Below are positions 1 to 8,362 of a stretch of 57,156 nt of DNA, one piece after another. Below the pieces are notes generated by a model. That model was not told where the DNA came from. It worked only from the letters and a program-made list of their open reading frames with translations, and did no database searches. Location of the stretch: positions 1-57,156 of the forward strand of contig CAIWTJ010000200.1 in assembly GCA_903915535.1 (NCBI GenBank). Direction: 5' to 3'. The stretch is from Enhydrobacter aerosaccus. Its GTDB lineage: Bacteria; Pseudomonadota; Alphaproteobacteria; Reyranellales; Reyranellaceae. The translations under genes and the position numbers were made by a program. Numbering within the stretch: position 1 is the first letter of the stretch; each line of letters starts with the position of its first letter.

Positions 1-252
1 CGCGGTGATGCGGCGCGCCGAGCTGCGGCGCAGCGCATCGATGGTGATCAGAAGCTCCATCAGATGGTCGTTCGCCGGGTAGCTGGTCGACTGCAGGACG
101 AACATGTCCTCGCCGCGCACGTTCTCGAGGATCTCGACAAAAATCTCGTTATCCGAGAAGCGGCGGATGTTGGCCTTCACCAACGGCAAGGCCAGCTTGG
201 CGGAAATGGCTTCTGCCAGCGGTTTATTGCTGTTGCCGGTGAGGATTTTCAT
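1..252 (-). CDS. prs: Ribose-phosphate pyrophosphokinase, N-terminal part (cut by window edge)
   Basis: Makes PRPP from ribose 5-phosphate and ATP in the cytoplasm, feeding purine, pyrimidine, histidine, tryptophan and NAD synthesis. Only the first 84 codons are present; the gene continues past base 1. The start ATG is read leftward from 252. The visible residues match the family N-terminus: [17 protein letters not shown], then [19 protein letters not shown] and the stretch [18 protein letters not shown], the conserved first half-domain of bacterial Prs. It is divergent from the RidA gene at 377 with 124 bp between. Family assignment is firm; nothing can be said about the C-terminal half. Confidence 0.93.
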   Translation of the reverse strand, partial: MKILTGNSNKPLAEAISAKLALPLVKANIRRFSDNEIFVEILENVRGEDMFVLQSTSYPANDHLMELLITIDALRRSSARRITA

Positions 253-341
253 GGTTAAGCCGTTGATCTCAAACGAGAAAACGGCCATTCCCCCGGCCGC
301 GACGGGGCGGAACATACCAACGAGTCGAGGGGCTGTAAACG

Positions 342-365
342 CCCTGAAATACTGAGATTTCAGGG
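342..365. promoter_or_regulatory. Perfect inverted repeat at the ridA ribosome-binding region
   Basis: Arms CCCTGAAAT (342-350) and ATTTCAGGG (357-365) are perfect 9-bp complements around a 6-base spacer. The right arm covers most of the only Shine-Dalgarno-like run (AGGGG, 362-366) for the ATG at 377, so the hairpin could hide that site, or the repeat could be an operator in the prs/ridA divergent region. There is no T-run, so it is not an intrinsic terminator. The structure is visible; the role is inference. Confidence 0.45.
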
Positions 366-376
366 GCTTGGGCAGC

Positions 377-766
377 ATGATCGCCTATCCTGCCGGGATG
401 ACAACAGATATCCAGCGCGTTCCCAACAAGAAGCTGCCCAGCAAGTCGTCGGTGGCGATCTACCGGCTGCCGGGCGGCGGTGGATTCATGTGGGCGGTGG
501 CGACCTCGCCCGACCGCACGCAGGACATCAAGGCGCAGACCCTGGGATGCCTGGGCGTCATCGACGGTTACCTGAAAGACGCTGGCCTCGATCGCACGCG
601 CATCGTGAAGGCGGAGGTCGTCGTCACCGACCACGACAACAAGCCTGCCTTCGACGAGGCGTGGGCCACGTGGATGCCCGACAACTACGGGCCGGTGCGC
701 TCTTTCGTGGAGTCGGTGATGCCGGAGGGCGACCTCATCGAGATCATCATCACCGCCGCGCTTTAG
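377..766 (+). CDS. RidA family protein
   Basis: Member of the RidA/YjgF/YER057c family of small trimeric proteins. RidA itself hydrolyses reactive enamine/imine intermediates released by PLP enzymes; many paralogues have no known substrate. The protein is 129 aa from this start, and the family core is seen in [20 protein letters not shown] and the C-terminal [14 protein letters not shown]. The arginine and glutamate that bind carboxylates in true RidA are not obvious, so this is probably a divergent subgroup. ATG 377 is chosen because AGGGG lies 10 bases upstream; ATG 398 (MTTDIQRV) is a good alternative without a ribosome-binding site. It converges on the dioxygenase gene, overlapping its end by 4 bp. 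Confidence 0.8.
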   Translation: MIAYPAGMTTDIQRVPNKKLPSKSSVAIYRLPGGGGFMWAVATSPDRTQDIKAQTLGCLGVIDGYLKDAGLDRTRIVKAEVVVTDHDNKPAFDEAWATWMPDNYGPVRSFVESVMPEGDLIEIIITAAL

Positions 767-1656
767 TAGGGCGCCTTGTCGTCGATCATGATGATGCGGT
801 GCAGGCGCCGCACCGCGCTCGACTCGTCCCATTCGCTGGCGCGATGGATCGAGCAGCGATTGTCCGACATCAGCACGTCGCCCGGCTGCCAGCGGTGCTG
901 GTAGGAGAAGCGGTCCTGGATCATGTGCTGCAATAGCTCGTCGTAGAGCTCCTGCGCCGCGTCCGGTTCCATGCCGTCGATGGCCGAGCCCCATTCGCCG
1001 CCGAGATAAAGCCCACGCTTCTTGATCTCCGGATGTGTGCGCACCAGCGGGTGCACGACGTCGGGAATCTTCTTGCGTTCCGCTTCCATCTCTTCTTCCG
1101 TTGCCTCGGGAAAGAGGTTCTTGAACAGGCGCGCGCGCGAATGCAGAACCTTCAGCCCCTCGATCTCGGCGCGCTTTTCGGCTGACAGCGCCTCATAGGC
1201 CGCGATGCCGTTGGCATAGCGCGTGTCGCCCTGGTCCTTTGGCACCTGGATCGCGTGGAGGTAGGTGAACAGGCCGGGTTCGGGCAGGTGATAGTGATCG
1301 GTGTGCCAGTTGAGGCCGACCTTGGGCGAGCCGACCTTGGCTTCCTTCTCGTGCACGTTGCCGACGACGAAGATCTCGTGATGCTCGGGCAGGCAATAGT
1401 GCCGCAGCGAATGCAGGTCGGGCCGTCCGCCGAAGCGGTTGGCGAAGGCGAGATATTCGCCGGGTGTCACGTGCTCCTGCCCGCGGAACAGCAGCAGGGT
1501 GCGCTCCACGCACGCGGCGCGGATGATCCCGACCATCTCGGCATCGAGCTCTTCACTGAGATCGACGCCGTCGATGCGGGTGGCAACAGTCTCGGCAAGA
1601 TCGGTGACCTTGAGACCGCGCGCCGCAGCGGCCGAGCGCCAGTTGAACTGCTCCAT
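763..1656 (-). CDS. TauD/TfdA family Fe(II)/2-oxoglutarate dioxygenase
   Basis: Cytoplasmic non-haem iron dioxygenase of the taurine dioxygenase family, which couples 2-oxoglutarate decarboxylation to hydroxylation of a small substrate. It has 297 aa, the usual length. The iron triad is visible as H118 and D120 in NWHTDHYHLP and H271 in DNRCSIHRASEW; R287 in RRLHRIIM is the likely 2-oxoglutarate carboxylate ligand. The start has a strong AAGGAGGG site four bases before ATG. A much longer open frame upstream is a high-GC artefact. It is divergent from the amino-acid-type ABC binding protein at 1729, which suggests the imported compound is its substrate. The substrate is unknown; taurine itself is not implied. 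Confidence 0.9.
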   Translation of the reverse strand: MEQFNWRSAAAARGLKVTDLAETVATRIDGVDLSEELDAEMVGIIRAACVERTLLLFRGQEHVTPGEYLAFANRFGGRPDLHSLRHYCLPEHHEIFVVGNVHEKEAKVGSPKVGLNWHTDHYHLPEPGLFTYLHAIQVPKDQGDTRYANGIAAYEALSAEKRAEIEGLKVLHSRARLFKNLFPEATEEEMEAERKKIPDVVHPLVRTHPEIKKRGLYLGGEWGSAIDGMEPDAAQELYDELLQHMIQDRFSYQHRWQPGDVLMSDNRCSIHRASEWDESSAVRRLHRIIMIDDKAPY

Positions 1657-1670
1657 CGCACCCTCCTTGG

Positions 1671-1686
1671 TGGCACCGTTATTGCA
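1671..1686 (+). promoter_or_regulatory. Sigma-54 (-24/-12) promoter for the ABC transporter at 1729
   Basis: TGGCAC, five bases, then TTGCA: an exact match to the sigma-54 consensus with canonical spacing between the -24 GG (1672-1673) and the -12 GC (1684-1685). It predicts a transcript starting near 1697, about 30 bases before the ATG at 1729. Sigma-54 promoters need an enhancer-binding activator such as NtrC. I see no clear NtrC site nearby, but activator sites can lie inside the divergent dioxygenase gene. Confidence 0.72.
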
Positions 1687-1728
1687 CGCCATTAAAGCAA
1701 GCTTTATGCCGATAAAGGAAGGTCTCCC

Positions 1729-2559
1729 ATGCGTACTCGTTGGCTCTCTCTTTCCGTGGCGCTTGTGTGTTTTGGCGCCCTGCCGGCTATCGCGCAGACC
1801 TGCAAGTCCGCCATTCCCGACAGCGATCTTGTCGCGCCGGGCAAGATCCAGATGTCCATCAACCCCACTTTGCCGCCGCAGCAGTTCATCGACGAGAAGG
1901 GCGAGCTGCAGGGGTTGAACGTCGAACTCATGAAGGAGATCGCCAAGCGCCTGTGCATTCCGCTGGAATTCATCCGCATGGACTTCCCGCCGATGGTGCC
2001 GGCACTGACTGCAGGCCGCTTCGACGGCATCGACACCGGCATGTTCTGGACGGAGGAGCGTTCGAAGATCGCCTACACCGTGCCGTATGCCCAGCAGACG
2101 ATCAGCATCACCGTCGCCAAGGGCAAGCCGAAGCTCGCATCGATGGAGGCGATCGGCGGCAAGAAGGCGGGCGTCGAGGTGAACTCCTACCAGGAGCGCT
2201 GGCTGCGCGGCGCCGACAAGGAAGCGACCGCCAAGGGCGCCAAGCCGATCGAGATCCTGACCTTCACGACCCAGACCGACGTGATCGCGGCGCTGCGGGC
2301 CGGGCAGGTCGAGGCCGCGATCCTGATCGACCAGACCGCGAAGGAGATCGAGCGGCGCGGCGTGGTCGAGGTCACCGCGACCGGCCTGGGTGGCGCGCCG
2401 ACCACGATGATGTACCGCAACCGCGCCGTTGCGGAGAAGGTCGCGGCGACCTTGACCGCGATGAAAGCTGACGGCACCTATGACAAACTGTTCGACAAGT
2501 TCGGGATCACCAAGGCGCCCGAGTCGGTCTTCACCATCCGCGGGCCCGGTCCGAAGTAA
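1729..2559 (+). CDS. Amino-acid-type ABC transporter substrate-binding protein
   Basis: Periplasmic binding protein of the SBP_bac_3 family, which captures polar amino acids or related compounds. It has 276 aa: a Sec signal peptide of about 22 residues ending PAIAQ, then mature TCKSAIPDSDL and the typical core seen in NPTLPPQQFIDEKGELQGLN, GRFDGIDTGMFWTEERSK and the C-terminal DGTYDKLFDKFG. The ATG has an AAGGAAGG site. It is followed 30 bp later by its permease, and a consensus sigma-54 promoter lies just upstream, so expression under nitrogen limitation is likely. No ATPase gene follows. The ligand cannot be read from sequence. Confidence 0.9.
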   Translation: MRTRWLSLSVALVCFGALPAIAQTCKSAIPDSDLVAPGKIQMSINPTLPPQQFIDEKGELQGLNVELMKEIAKRLCIPLEFIRMDFPPMVPALTAGRFDGIDTGMFWTEERSKIAYTVPYAQQTISITVAKGKPKLASMEAIGGKKAGVEVNSYQERWLRGADKEATAKGAKPIEILTFTTQTDVIAALRAGQVEAAILIDQTAKEIERRGVVEVTATGLGGAPTTMMYRNRAVAEKVAATLTAMKADGTYDKLFDKFGITKAPESVFTIRGPGPK

Positions 2560-2589
2560 CGTCGGCGGCGCTCCCACATAAGGCGCGTC

Positions 2590-3300
2590 ATGCAGGGCTT
2601 TGCCGTACAGAACTTCCTCGATGCGCTGGTCAATCCGTTCCTGCTGATGGGGGCGCTGGTCACGGCGGGCCTCACCGTGGCCGGCCTGACCGGCGGCTTC
2701 ATCTTCGGCCTGCTGATCGCGGTGATGCGCTCCTCGAAATGGCGGGCGATCGCGGGCTTCGCGCGGGTCTACATCTGGTTTTTCCGCGGCACACCGCTCC
2801 TGATCCAGATGGTGGCGATCTATTCCGGCCTGCCGCAGGTCGGCATCAAGTTCGGCGTCTTTACCTCGGTGATCGTGGCGCTGGTCTCCAACGAGGCGGC
2901 CTACATGGCCGAGATCATCCGCGGCGGCTTCCTTGCCATTCCGCCCGGCCAGACGGATGCCGCCAAGGCGCTGGGACTCACGCGCTGGCAGGTGTTGACC
3001 AAGATTCAGTTGCCTCAAGCGGTGCGGATCATCCTGCCGGCAGTGGGCAATTCGGTGAACGGCCTGCTGAAAGCCACGTCGATCGCCTCCGTCATTTCCA
3101 TGGAAGAGCTGATGCGGCGCAGCGAAATGATCATGCAGCTCAAGTTCGACGTGCTCGAGGTCTTCGCCGCCGCCGCCATCGACTATCTCGTGCTGACGAC
3201 GCTGTGGGACCAGGTGCAGAAGCGCCTCGAACGCCGCTTCAGCCGCGGCGAGCGGGCCAAGGTTGCGCCTGCCGTGGAACAAGCCGCCCTGCCGCGCTGA
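2590..3300 (+). CDS. Amino-acid ABC transporter permease
   Basis: Inner-membrane permease of the HisM/GlnP family (236 aa, normal length). It has a hydrophobic N-terminal half, the conserved WFFRGTPLLIQM segment, and the EAA loop as EIIRGGFLAIPPGQTDAAKALG, which docks on the ATPase. A charged C-terminal tail follows the last membrane helix (KRLERRFSRGERAK). It lies 30 bp behind the binding protein and is surely co-transcribed. The cassette has no ATP-binding subunit and no second permease, so it must act as a homodimer with an ATPase encoded elsewhere, perhaps one shared with another system. Confidence 0.9.
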   Translation: MQGFAVQNFLDALVNPFLLMGALVTAGLTVAGLTGGFIFGLLIAVMRSSKWRAIAGFARVYIWFFRGTPLLIQMVAIYSGLPQVGIKFGVFTSVIVALVSNEAAYMAEIIRGGFLAIPPGQTDAAKALGLTRWQVLTKIQLPQAVRIILPAVGNSVNGLLKATSIASVISMEELMRRSEMIMQLKFDVLEVFAAAAIDYLVLTTLWDQVQKRLERRFSRGERAKVAPAVEQAALPR

Positions 3301-3543
3301 TATTGAAATTGGTCGGCCTGTTCCCATGTCGAAGCATCGGGGACCCGGACCCGAGGCGCCGGGACGTTCGAGCCGAAACGCGGGGGCCTCGGGAGACGCT
3401 GCACGGTGGGGCAGATCAAGCGGGGCGAGCCGCATGGCGGTTGAAGACGGCAGTTGGCGCAATTAGCGCTACCCCGCTACCCCTTCCTCTTGCCGTTTTC
3501 CCGTTATTTTAACGGGCGCCTGTTCGTACGGTAAGGTCACCGC
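3301..3543. other. Intergenic region with a short palindrome
   Basis: This 243-bp gap between the permease and the second RidA gene holds no convincing gene or tRNA. The one clear structure is a perfect 7-bp palindrome, CCCGTTA-TTT-TAACGGG (3500-3516), 27 bases before the ridA ATG. It could be a regulator binding site or a small hairpin in the leader. A tandem GCTACCCC occurs just before it. Confidence 0.4.
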
Positions 3544-3936
3544 ATGCCAGCCATAAAATTCCACACCATCGCCGGACTGCCGAAGTCCGTCTCGCCGTCC
3601 AGCCATGCCACCGAGGCCGACGGCTTCGTCTATCTCACCGGCCAGTTCGGCCGCGATCTCGACGATCCGGCAAAGCCGCTGCCCGAGGGCATCCGCGCGC
3701 AGACCGAGCGCACGCTCTCCAATATGCGTCGCGTGCTGGGCGCGCTGGACCTCACGATGGGGCAGGTGTTGCGCGTGCGCGTGTTCCTGACCCACTTCAA
3801 GCGCGATTACGACGCCATGAACGAGGTCTATGCCGGCTTCTTCCCCGCCGACGCACGTCCGGTCAGGACCTGCGTCGGCGTCACCGATCTGGTGTGCGAC
3901 GCGTTGATCGAAATCGACTGCGTCGCGAAGCGCTGA
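3544..3936 (+). CDS. RidA family protein
   Basis: Second RidA/YjgF-family protein in the window (130 aa). It keeps more of the classical family pattern than the one at 377: DGFVYLTGQFGRD, QTERTLSNMRRVLGALDLTM, RVRVFLTHFKRDYDAMNEVY and FFPADARPVRTCVGVTDL. The arginine in ARPVRTCV corresponds to the carboxylate-binding arginine of RidA proteins, and the final acidic position is met by ALIEIDCVAKR. An imine deaminase role is therefore plausible. ATG follows a weak AAGGT site. It stands alone, convergent with the small secreted protein at 3947. Confidence 0.88.
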   Translation: MPAIKFHTIAGLPKSVSPSSHATEADGFVYLTGQFGRDLDDPAKPLPEGIRAQTERTLSNMRRVLGALDLTMGQVLRVRVFLTHFKRDYDAMNEVYAGFFPADARPVRTCVGVTDLVCDALIEIDCVAKR

Positions 3937-3946
3937 GGCAAGCCTT

Positions 3947-4234
3947 CTACTTGGTTGAGGCTGTCTCGGTTGCCGGCAGCGGGATTCGGCTGCGCTGCAG
4001 AGTGTTTTTCAGGCTGGCAATGGCGGCGGTGGTATCACCGCGACGGCACTGCTCGAGCGCCATCTCGGGACCGACATTTTTACTGTAGCTCGAGGTGCCG
4101 TTGTACTTGAGCCATTGGCCATAGAGCGCCTGGCATCGCACCAGGTCGTCCTTCGGTGCCTGAGCAAGCGCTGCCCCGGCAAGACCGAGGGTGAGAGCCG
4201 TCCCAATCGACAGAAGCGTGGAGAACTGAGTCAT
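3947..4234 (-). CDS. Small secreted protein of unknown function
   Basis: I do not recognise the family. It has 95 aa with a clear Sec signal peptide (hydrophobic stretch TLLSIGTALTLGLAGAALAQ) and a mature part of about 68 residues. This carries two cysteines (RCQALYG and EQCRRGD) that could form a disulphide, and a helical segment MALEQCRRGDTTAAIASLKN like repeats seen in small periplasmic proteins that sense or bind. The start ATG has a good GGAGG site seven bases upstream; a longer upstream extension lacks both signal peptide logic and a ribosome site. It is transcribed alone between ridA and the M81 peptidase gene. Confidence 0.7.
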   Translation of the reverse strand: MTQFSTLLSIGTALTLGLAGAALAQAPKDDLVRCQALYGQWLKYNGTSSYSKNVGPEMALEQCRRGDTTAAIASLKNTLQRSRIPLPATETASTK

Positions 4235-4351
4235 TGTCGAACCTCCGTTGGGCTGAGGTTCGAGAGGTGGGAGGCGCTTCGCCGTTCGACGCGAAAATAG
4301 AAATCCGCGTCGCATTCGAAAACGGAGGGATGTTACCTCCGGGTCACCAGG

Positions 4352-5821
4352 TCACTGATGCGGGTTCGCCACAAACGGCCACTGCGTCTTGTCGGCCTTG
4401 GTGTAGGGCAGTAGCGCCCAGTCCGGCACCAGCGCGCCGGGCGCCGCGACGTAAACGACCTCCGAGGCGATCGGCGCGTAGGCGGCGTGGAAGTGCTGCA
4501 TCGATTTCACCACCACGACCTTCTTTGTCGAGGGATCGACACCGAGCTTGGTGAAGCAGTCGAGGCTGTGGCACTGGCTGCGCTTGGTGTTGACGATCAC
4601 CGTCACGTTGTCGAGTTGCAAGGCGGCGGCGTCGCCGATCGGGTTGGTGCCCTTGCGCGAGCCGCCGAACTGGATGAACACGTCCTTCTCGAGCTTCAGC
4701 ACCTTGGCGCGCGCGTCGATCGGCGGACCGGACTGCGGGCCGAGCTTGCCGCCGAGGCGAATGTCGAACTCGGCGCCTTCGCCGACCTCGAAGGCGAGCT
4801 TCACGACGCCGGGATCCCAGAACATGGCGATCGCGGCGTCCTGCACCTTCTTGTCCAGCAGTTCGCGCAGGATGAAGGTAGAGTCGGAAGCCGCACCGCC
4901 GCCGGCATTGTCCGACACGTCGGCCAGCACCATGGGCTTGGGAAGATTGTGCGAGCTCGCCCGCGCCATGGCCGTATTCAGCTCGACATAGGGCGGTTGG
5001 GTCTGGTGGCGCAGCTCGAAGAATTCCATCGCCAGCTCCTTGGCGATCTTCTGGGCCTTGGGCTTGTCGTTGTCGGTGATGGCGATGATCTTGCTGCTCA
5101 TCTCCTTGATGTCCGACCATGGGAAGCCGTGCGCGATCGAGAGCGACAGCACGCCGTCCTTGCCCTCCATCGCCGAGAGCTTGTCGACGAAGCCGCGCAT
5201 CGGCTCGCGCGTGGTGTGGAACACGCCGATCATGCGGCAGTCGTAGGAGGCCATCACCGGCCTGGTGCGGCCCTCGATGGCGCCTTCCATGACGTTGAAC
5301 AGGTCGTCGGCGCGATCCGACACGTCGACGTGCGGATATTCCTTGAACAGCACCAGCACCGTGGCGTCGCGCATCGTGCCGTCGCCGATGTTGCAGTGAA
5401 GGTCGAACTCGACCCCCACGGGAATGTCGGGGCCGACCACCTTGCGCACGTGGGCGAGCAGGTCGCTTTCGCAGTCGTCGTAGCCTTCGGCCACCATGGC
5501 GCCGTGGCAGGACAGAAACACCGCATCGACCGGCATGGCAGCCTTCAGGTCGGTCACGATCTCGTCGCGGAAGCCCTCGTAGACCTTCTTCACCGTCTTG
5601 CCGGCGGGCATGGCGAAGGCGCAGAGGCTTTCGACAACCTCCCAGCCCTTGGCTTCGGCGCGCTGGCGCCAGACGGCCAGCGGCGCGCCGAACATCGGCA
5701 CATTCTTGCCGTAGCTTCCCTTGCGGAAGAGGCAGGTGTCCTCGAACAGCTGATGGCCGGTCGGGATGGAGGCGAAGGTGTTGGTCTCGGTGCCGAGGCA
5801 CGCCGTAAATATCTTGGTCAT
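4352..5821 (-). CDS. M81 family metallopeptidase (MlrC-like)
   Basis: Homologue of microcystinase C (MlrC), a zinc peptidase that cleaves linear peptides bearing unusual residues such as Adda; most M81 proteins have unknown substrates. It has 489 aa, full family length. Hallmarks are the N-terminal GTETNTFASIPT, CHGAMVAEGYDD, the likely metal-binding EFDLHCNIGD and EYPHVDVSDRADD, and the C-terminal-domain segments DVSDNAGGGAASDSTFILRE and KRSQCHSLDCFTKLG. There is no signal peptide, so it is cytoplasmic. It lies 15 bp behind the serine hydrolase gene and downstream of a peptide ABC transporter in the same orientation, which suggests it acts on the imported peptides. Confidence 0.9.
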   Translation of the reverse strand: MTKIFTACLGTETNTFASIPTGHQLFEDTCLFRKGSYGKNVPMFGAPLAVWRQRAEAKGWEVVESLCAFAMPAGKTVKKVYEGFRDEIVTDLKAAMPVDAVFLSCHGAMVAEGYDDCESDLLAHVRKVVGPDIPVGVEFDLHCNIGDGTMRDATVLVLFKEYPHVDVSDRADDLFNVMEGAIEGRTRPVMASYDCRMIGVFHTTREPMRGFVDKLSAMEGKDGVLSLSIAHGFPWSDIKEMSSKIIAITDNDKPKAQKIAKELAMEFFELRHQTQPPYVELNTAMARASSHNLPKPMVLADVSDNAGGGAASDSTFILRELLDKKVQDAAIAMFWDPGVVKLAFEVGEGAEFDIRLGGKLGPQSGPPIDARAKVLKLEKDVFIQFGGSRKGTNPIGDAAALQLDNVTVIVNTKRSQCHSLDCFTKLGVDPSTKKVVVVKSMQHFHAAYAPIASEVVYVAAPGALVPDWALLPYTKADKTQWPFVANPHQ

Positions 5822-5836
5822 GCCCCGACTGTAGCG

Positions 5837-7213
5837 TTATTTCAGCGCCGCGACATCGGCGATCAGACGCGCCACCGAGTCGAGGTCGTTTCGCCGCTCG
5901 AACGACATGCCCATGCGGACGACGACCAGGTCGAGCGAGGGCACGACCACGACATATTGTCCGTAGGCGCCGCGCGCCATGAAAGCATCGGCCGGCATGC
6001 CGCGCCCGATGCGATAGCGCGCACCGCCGCTGTCGCCGCGATTGGTCCAGAAGCCCGCGGCGTAGCCGTACTCGTCGCTGTGCGGCGTGTATTTCGCCGA
6101 GTAGTCGACCCAGCCTTCGGGCAGGAGGCGCTCGCCGCCCACGACCCCATCGTGGAGATACAGAAGGCCGAAGCGGGCCCAGTCGCGCGCCGAGGCCAGC
6201 ATGTGGCTGGACCCGATCGGTGTGCCGGTGGCGTCGAACTCCAGCGTGACGCGGCGCATGCCGAGCTTGTCGAACAGTTCGCGATGCGCGAAGGCCAGCG
6301 TCGATGCGGCCGTGCCGCCCGACTGGTCGCGGATCACGCGGGAGAGCAGGAGCGTGTTGCCGTTGGTGTAGTTCCAGCCCGAGCCGGGCTGGAACTTCAG
6401 CGGTACTTTCTCCGCGAAGCCCGCCATGTCGCGCTCGACGAAGACCATCCGTGCCGAGGGATCGAAGGCATCGCCGGCACTGGCCGTCAGCGACTGGCCG
6501 ATGTCGAGGCCGCTGTTCATGCGCAGCAGGTTGTCGAGTGTGATCGCGTGGCGCGGATCGTTCGGGTCGGACCAGGCGGCGATCGGGGCGGGCCCCTGCA
6601 TGGATATCCGGCCCTGGCGCACCAGGATGCCGAGCAGCGCGTTGGTCACGGACTTGGTCATCGACCAGCCGATGATTTCGCTCTCGACGCCGTAGCCCGG
6701 CGCGTAGCGTTCGGCGATCACCTTACCGCCCTTCACGACCACGACGGCCTTGGTGCCGCGCTGGGGTGTGCCGGGTTCCTCGAACATCCGGTCGAGGGCC
6801 GCCTTCAGCGCGGGATCCGTCGGCTCGACCGGCGTGGGCCCCGCGATCTCCGGCAGCAGGCTGGGGGCTGGTTCGCCGAGGGCAATCCGTTCGGCCGGCG
6901 CCACCGGATCCTTCAGCACGATGCAGCCCAGCGGGCCGCGATAGGCGGCTCGGCTCTCCGCCATGCCGGCGAAGGTCGCCGTCACCTCGGCCTTGTCGCG
7001 GTCGACGGTGTGGCCGAGCAGGAAGTTGGCCGGTCCCATCGTGGGCGCCACTGCCTCGCGATAGAAGGCCTCGGGATCGACGCCGGTCACAAAGGTGGCC
7101 GAGCAGAGCTGATGGCTCACGAAGCCGGTGGCGACATGGGTGGCGCGGTCGATCGAGCCGCAGCCTGCGAGCAGCAGGGGCAGGGCGGCGAGCGGAAGCA
7201 GGAGACGGGGCAT
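5837..7213 (-). CDS. Serine hydrolase lipoprotein (beta-lactamase class C / 6-aminohexanoate-dimer hydrolase type)
   Basis: Penicillin-binding-protein-fold hydrolase (458 aa). A lipoprotein signal peptide ends at LLLAGC with the lipidated Cys18, so it is anchored in the periplasm. Catalytic motifs are SMTK (S184, K187) and YTN (Y282, N284); the third motif is less clear, perhaps in RGAYGQYVVV. An N-terminal region of about 130 residues precedes the catalytic domain. It lies between the AraC regulator (39 bp) and the M81 gene (15 bp), so it may trim amide or peptide substrates before import. Beta-lactam resistance is not implied; esterases and amide hydrolases share this fold. Confidence 0.85.
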   Translation of the reverse strand: MPRLLLPLAALPLLLAGCGSIDRATHVATGFVSHQLCSATFVTGVDPEAFYREAVAPTMGPANFLLGHTVDRDKAEVTATFAGMAESRAAYRGPLGCIVLKDPVAPAERIALGEPAPSLLPEIAGPTPVEPTDPALKAALDRMFEEPGTPQRGTKAVVVVKGGKVIAERYAPGYGVESEIIGWSMTKSVTNALLGILVRQGRISMQGPAPIAAWSDPNDPRHAITLDNLLRMNSGLDIGQSLTASAGDAFDPSARMVFVERDMAGFAEKVPLKFQPGSGWNYTNGNTLLLSRVIRDQSGGTAASTLAFAHRELFDKLGMRRVTLEFDATGTPIGSSHMLASARDWARFGLLYLHDGVVGGERLLPEGWVDYSAKYTPHSDEYGYAAGFWTNRGDSGGARYRIGRGMPADAFMARGAYGQYVVVVPSLDLVVVRMGMSFERRNDLDSVARLIADVAALK

Positions 7214-7252
7214 GAAAGGCTCCTCGGGAACGGCGGGAATGCCGCCGCCACC

Positions 7253-8362
7253 CTAGGGAGCGGGCGAAATCCTTCTCGCCGAAGTCGAAAACCCGCTCGC
7301 CGATTCCGGAATCGGCGGGCTTTTCTCTCCCGATCGTCTGAATTGGCTGGGCGTCATGCCGGTGTCCGCCTTGAAGGCCCGGTTGAAGGGCCCGAGCGAA
7401 CTGAAGCCTGCGTCCAGCGCCAGGGTCAGCACCGGTACCTCAGCCTGGGTGGGATCGATCAGGGCGGCCTTCACTTCCGCGATGCGGTGGTCGTTCAGGA
7501 AGCTGTTGAAGTTGCGATAGCCCAGCGCCTGGTTGATCAGCCGGCGCAGACGGTATTCCGGCACGCCGAGCTTCTCGGCCAGCCCGCCGATGGTGAGCCC
7601 CTCCTGCCGGTGCGCCTTGTCGATCGCCATGCTGCGCTCGAGGGCGGCGAGAAGGTCCTTGTCGACCGGTTCGGCGTCGGCGGTGGGCCCGGGGGCGCCC
7701 AGCGGGCCGGCAACGAACAGCGCCTGGCCGGTGTCGAGCCGCAGCAGCGACCAGGCAACGATGCCCGCGATGGCGAGCAGGGCGAGCGACGCGGCGATGT
7801 TCGGCGCGCCGGTCTCACGGCCGGCCGGCGCGCCAGCCAGCTGAAGCAGGGCGATCGCCCCGATGTAGAGTCCCGACGCACCGACGATGAACAGCCGCAG
7901 GCGCCGGCGGCGCTCGACCAGGTCGGCGCGCCAGGTCGTCACTGTCCGTGCAATCGCCAGACACGCGAAGACGAGCGAGGAAGACGTAAGTGCCAGGCCA
8001 AGCGGAAGGCTTGGGAGGAAGCAATCGAGCGTGCCCAGGACGACGAATACCAGCCAGATCGCACCGTGCCACCAGCGCAGGCGGAACGTGTCGTCGAACA
8101 GCACGCTGGCGAACAGCCAGAAGACGGTGTTGTTGCCGGCCGACACGGCGAGCAGGGGAATCTGCCAAGGTGTGCCGCCGCCGTGAAAGGCGTTCGCCGA
8201 CACGATCGCATACGCCGCCGCACCGAGGGCGAACAGGGCACCGAGCCGCGCCGACACGACGGCGGGGTACGCGCGCAGCAGCGCCGTCGCCGTCAGCACC
8301 GTCAACGCAACGGTGCCGCCGCGCAGCGCCCAATCGAGGGACGGGCCGAACTCCTGTCCCAT
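7253..8362 (-). CDS. Membrane-anchored AraC family transcriptional regulator
   Basis: 369 aa. The N-terminal ~220 residues are hydrophobic, with about six to seven predicted membrane helices (for example WALRGGTVALTVLTATALL). The C-terminal ~120 residues form an AraC/XylS DNA-binding domain with two helix-turn-helix units: LTIGGLAEKLGVPEYRLRRL and the signature LALDAGFSSLGPFNRAFKAD followed by TPSQFRR. This architecture is known in a group of AraC proteins that sense signals at the membrane. Its ATG overlaps the stop of the lysE-like gene (TGATG), so the two are translationally coupled. It probably regulates the surrounding peptide locus. Confidence 0.88.
   Translation of the reverse strand: MGQEFGPSLDWALRGGTVALTVLTATALLRAYPAVVSARLGALFALGAAAYAIVSANAFHGGGTPWQIPLLAVSAGNNTVFWLFASVLFDDTFRLRWWHGAIWLVFVVLGTLDCFLPSLPLGLALTSSSLVFACLAIARTVTTWRADLVERRRRLRLFIVGASGLYIGAIALLQLAGAPAGRETGAPNIAASLALLAIAGIVAWSLLRLDTGQALFVAGPLGAPGPTADAEPVDKDLLAALERSMAIDKAHRQEGLTIGGLAEKLGVPEYRLRRLINQALGYRNFNSFLNDHRIAEVKAALIDPTQAEVPVLTLALDAGFSSLGPFNRAFKADTGMTPSQFRRSGEKSPPIPESASGFSTSARRISPAP

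Noticed and set aside
1657-3462. A 600-codon upstream extension of the dioxygenase at 763
   Set aside because: It runs antisense through the transporter genes and ignores a strong ribosome site at 1656.
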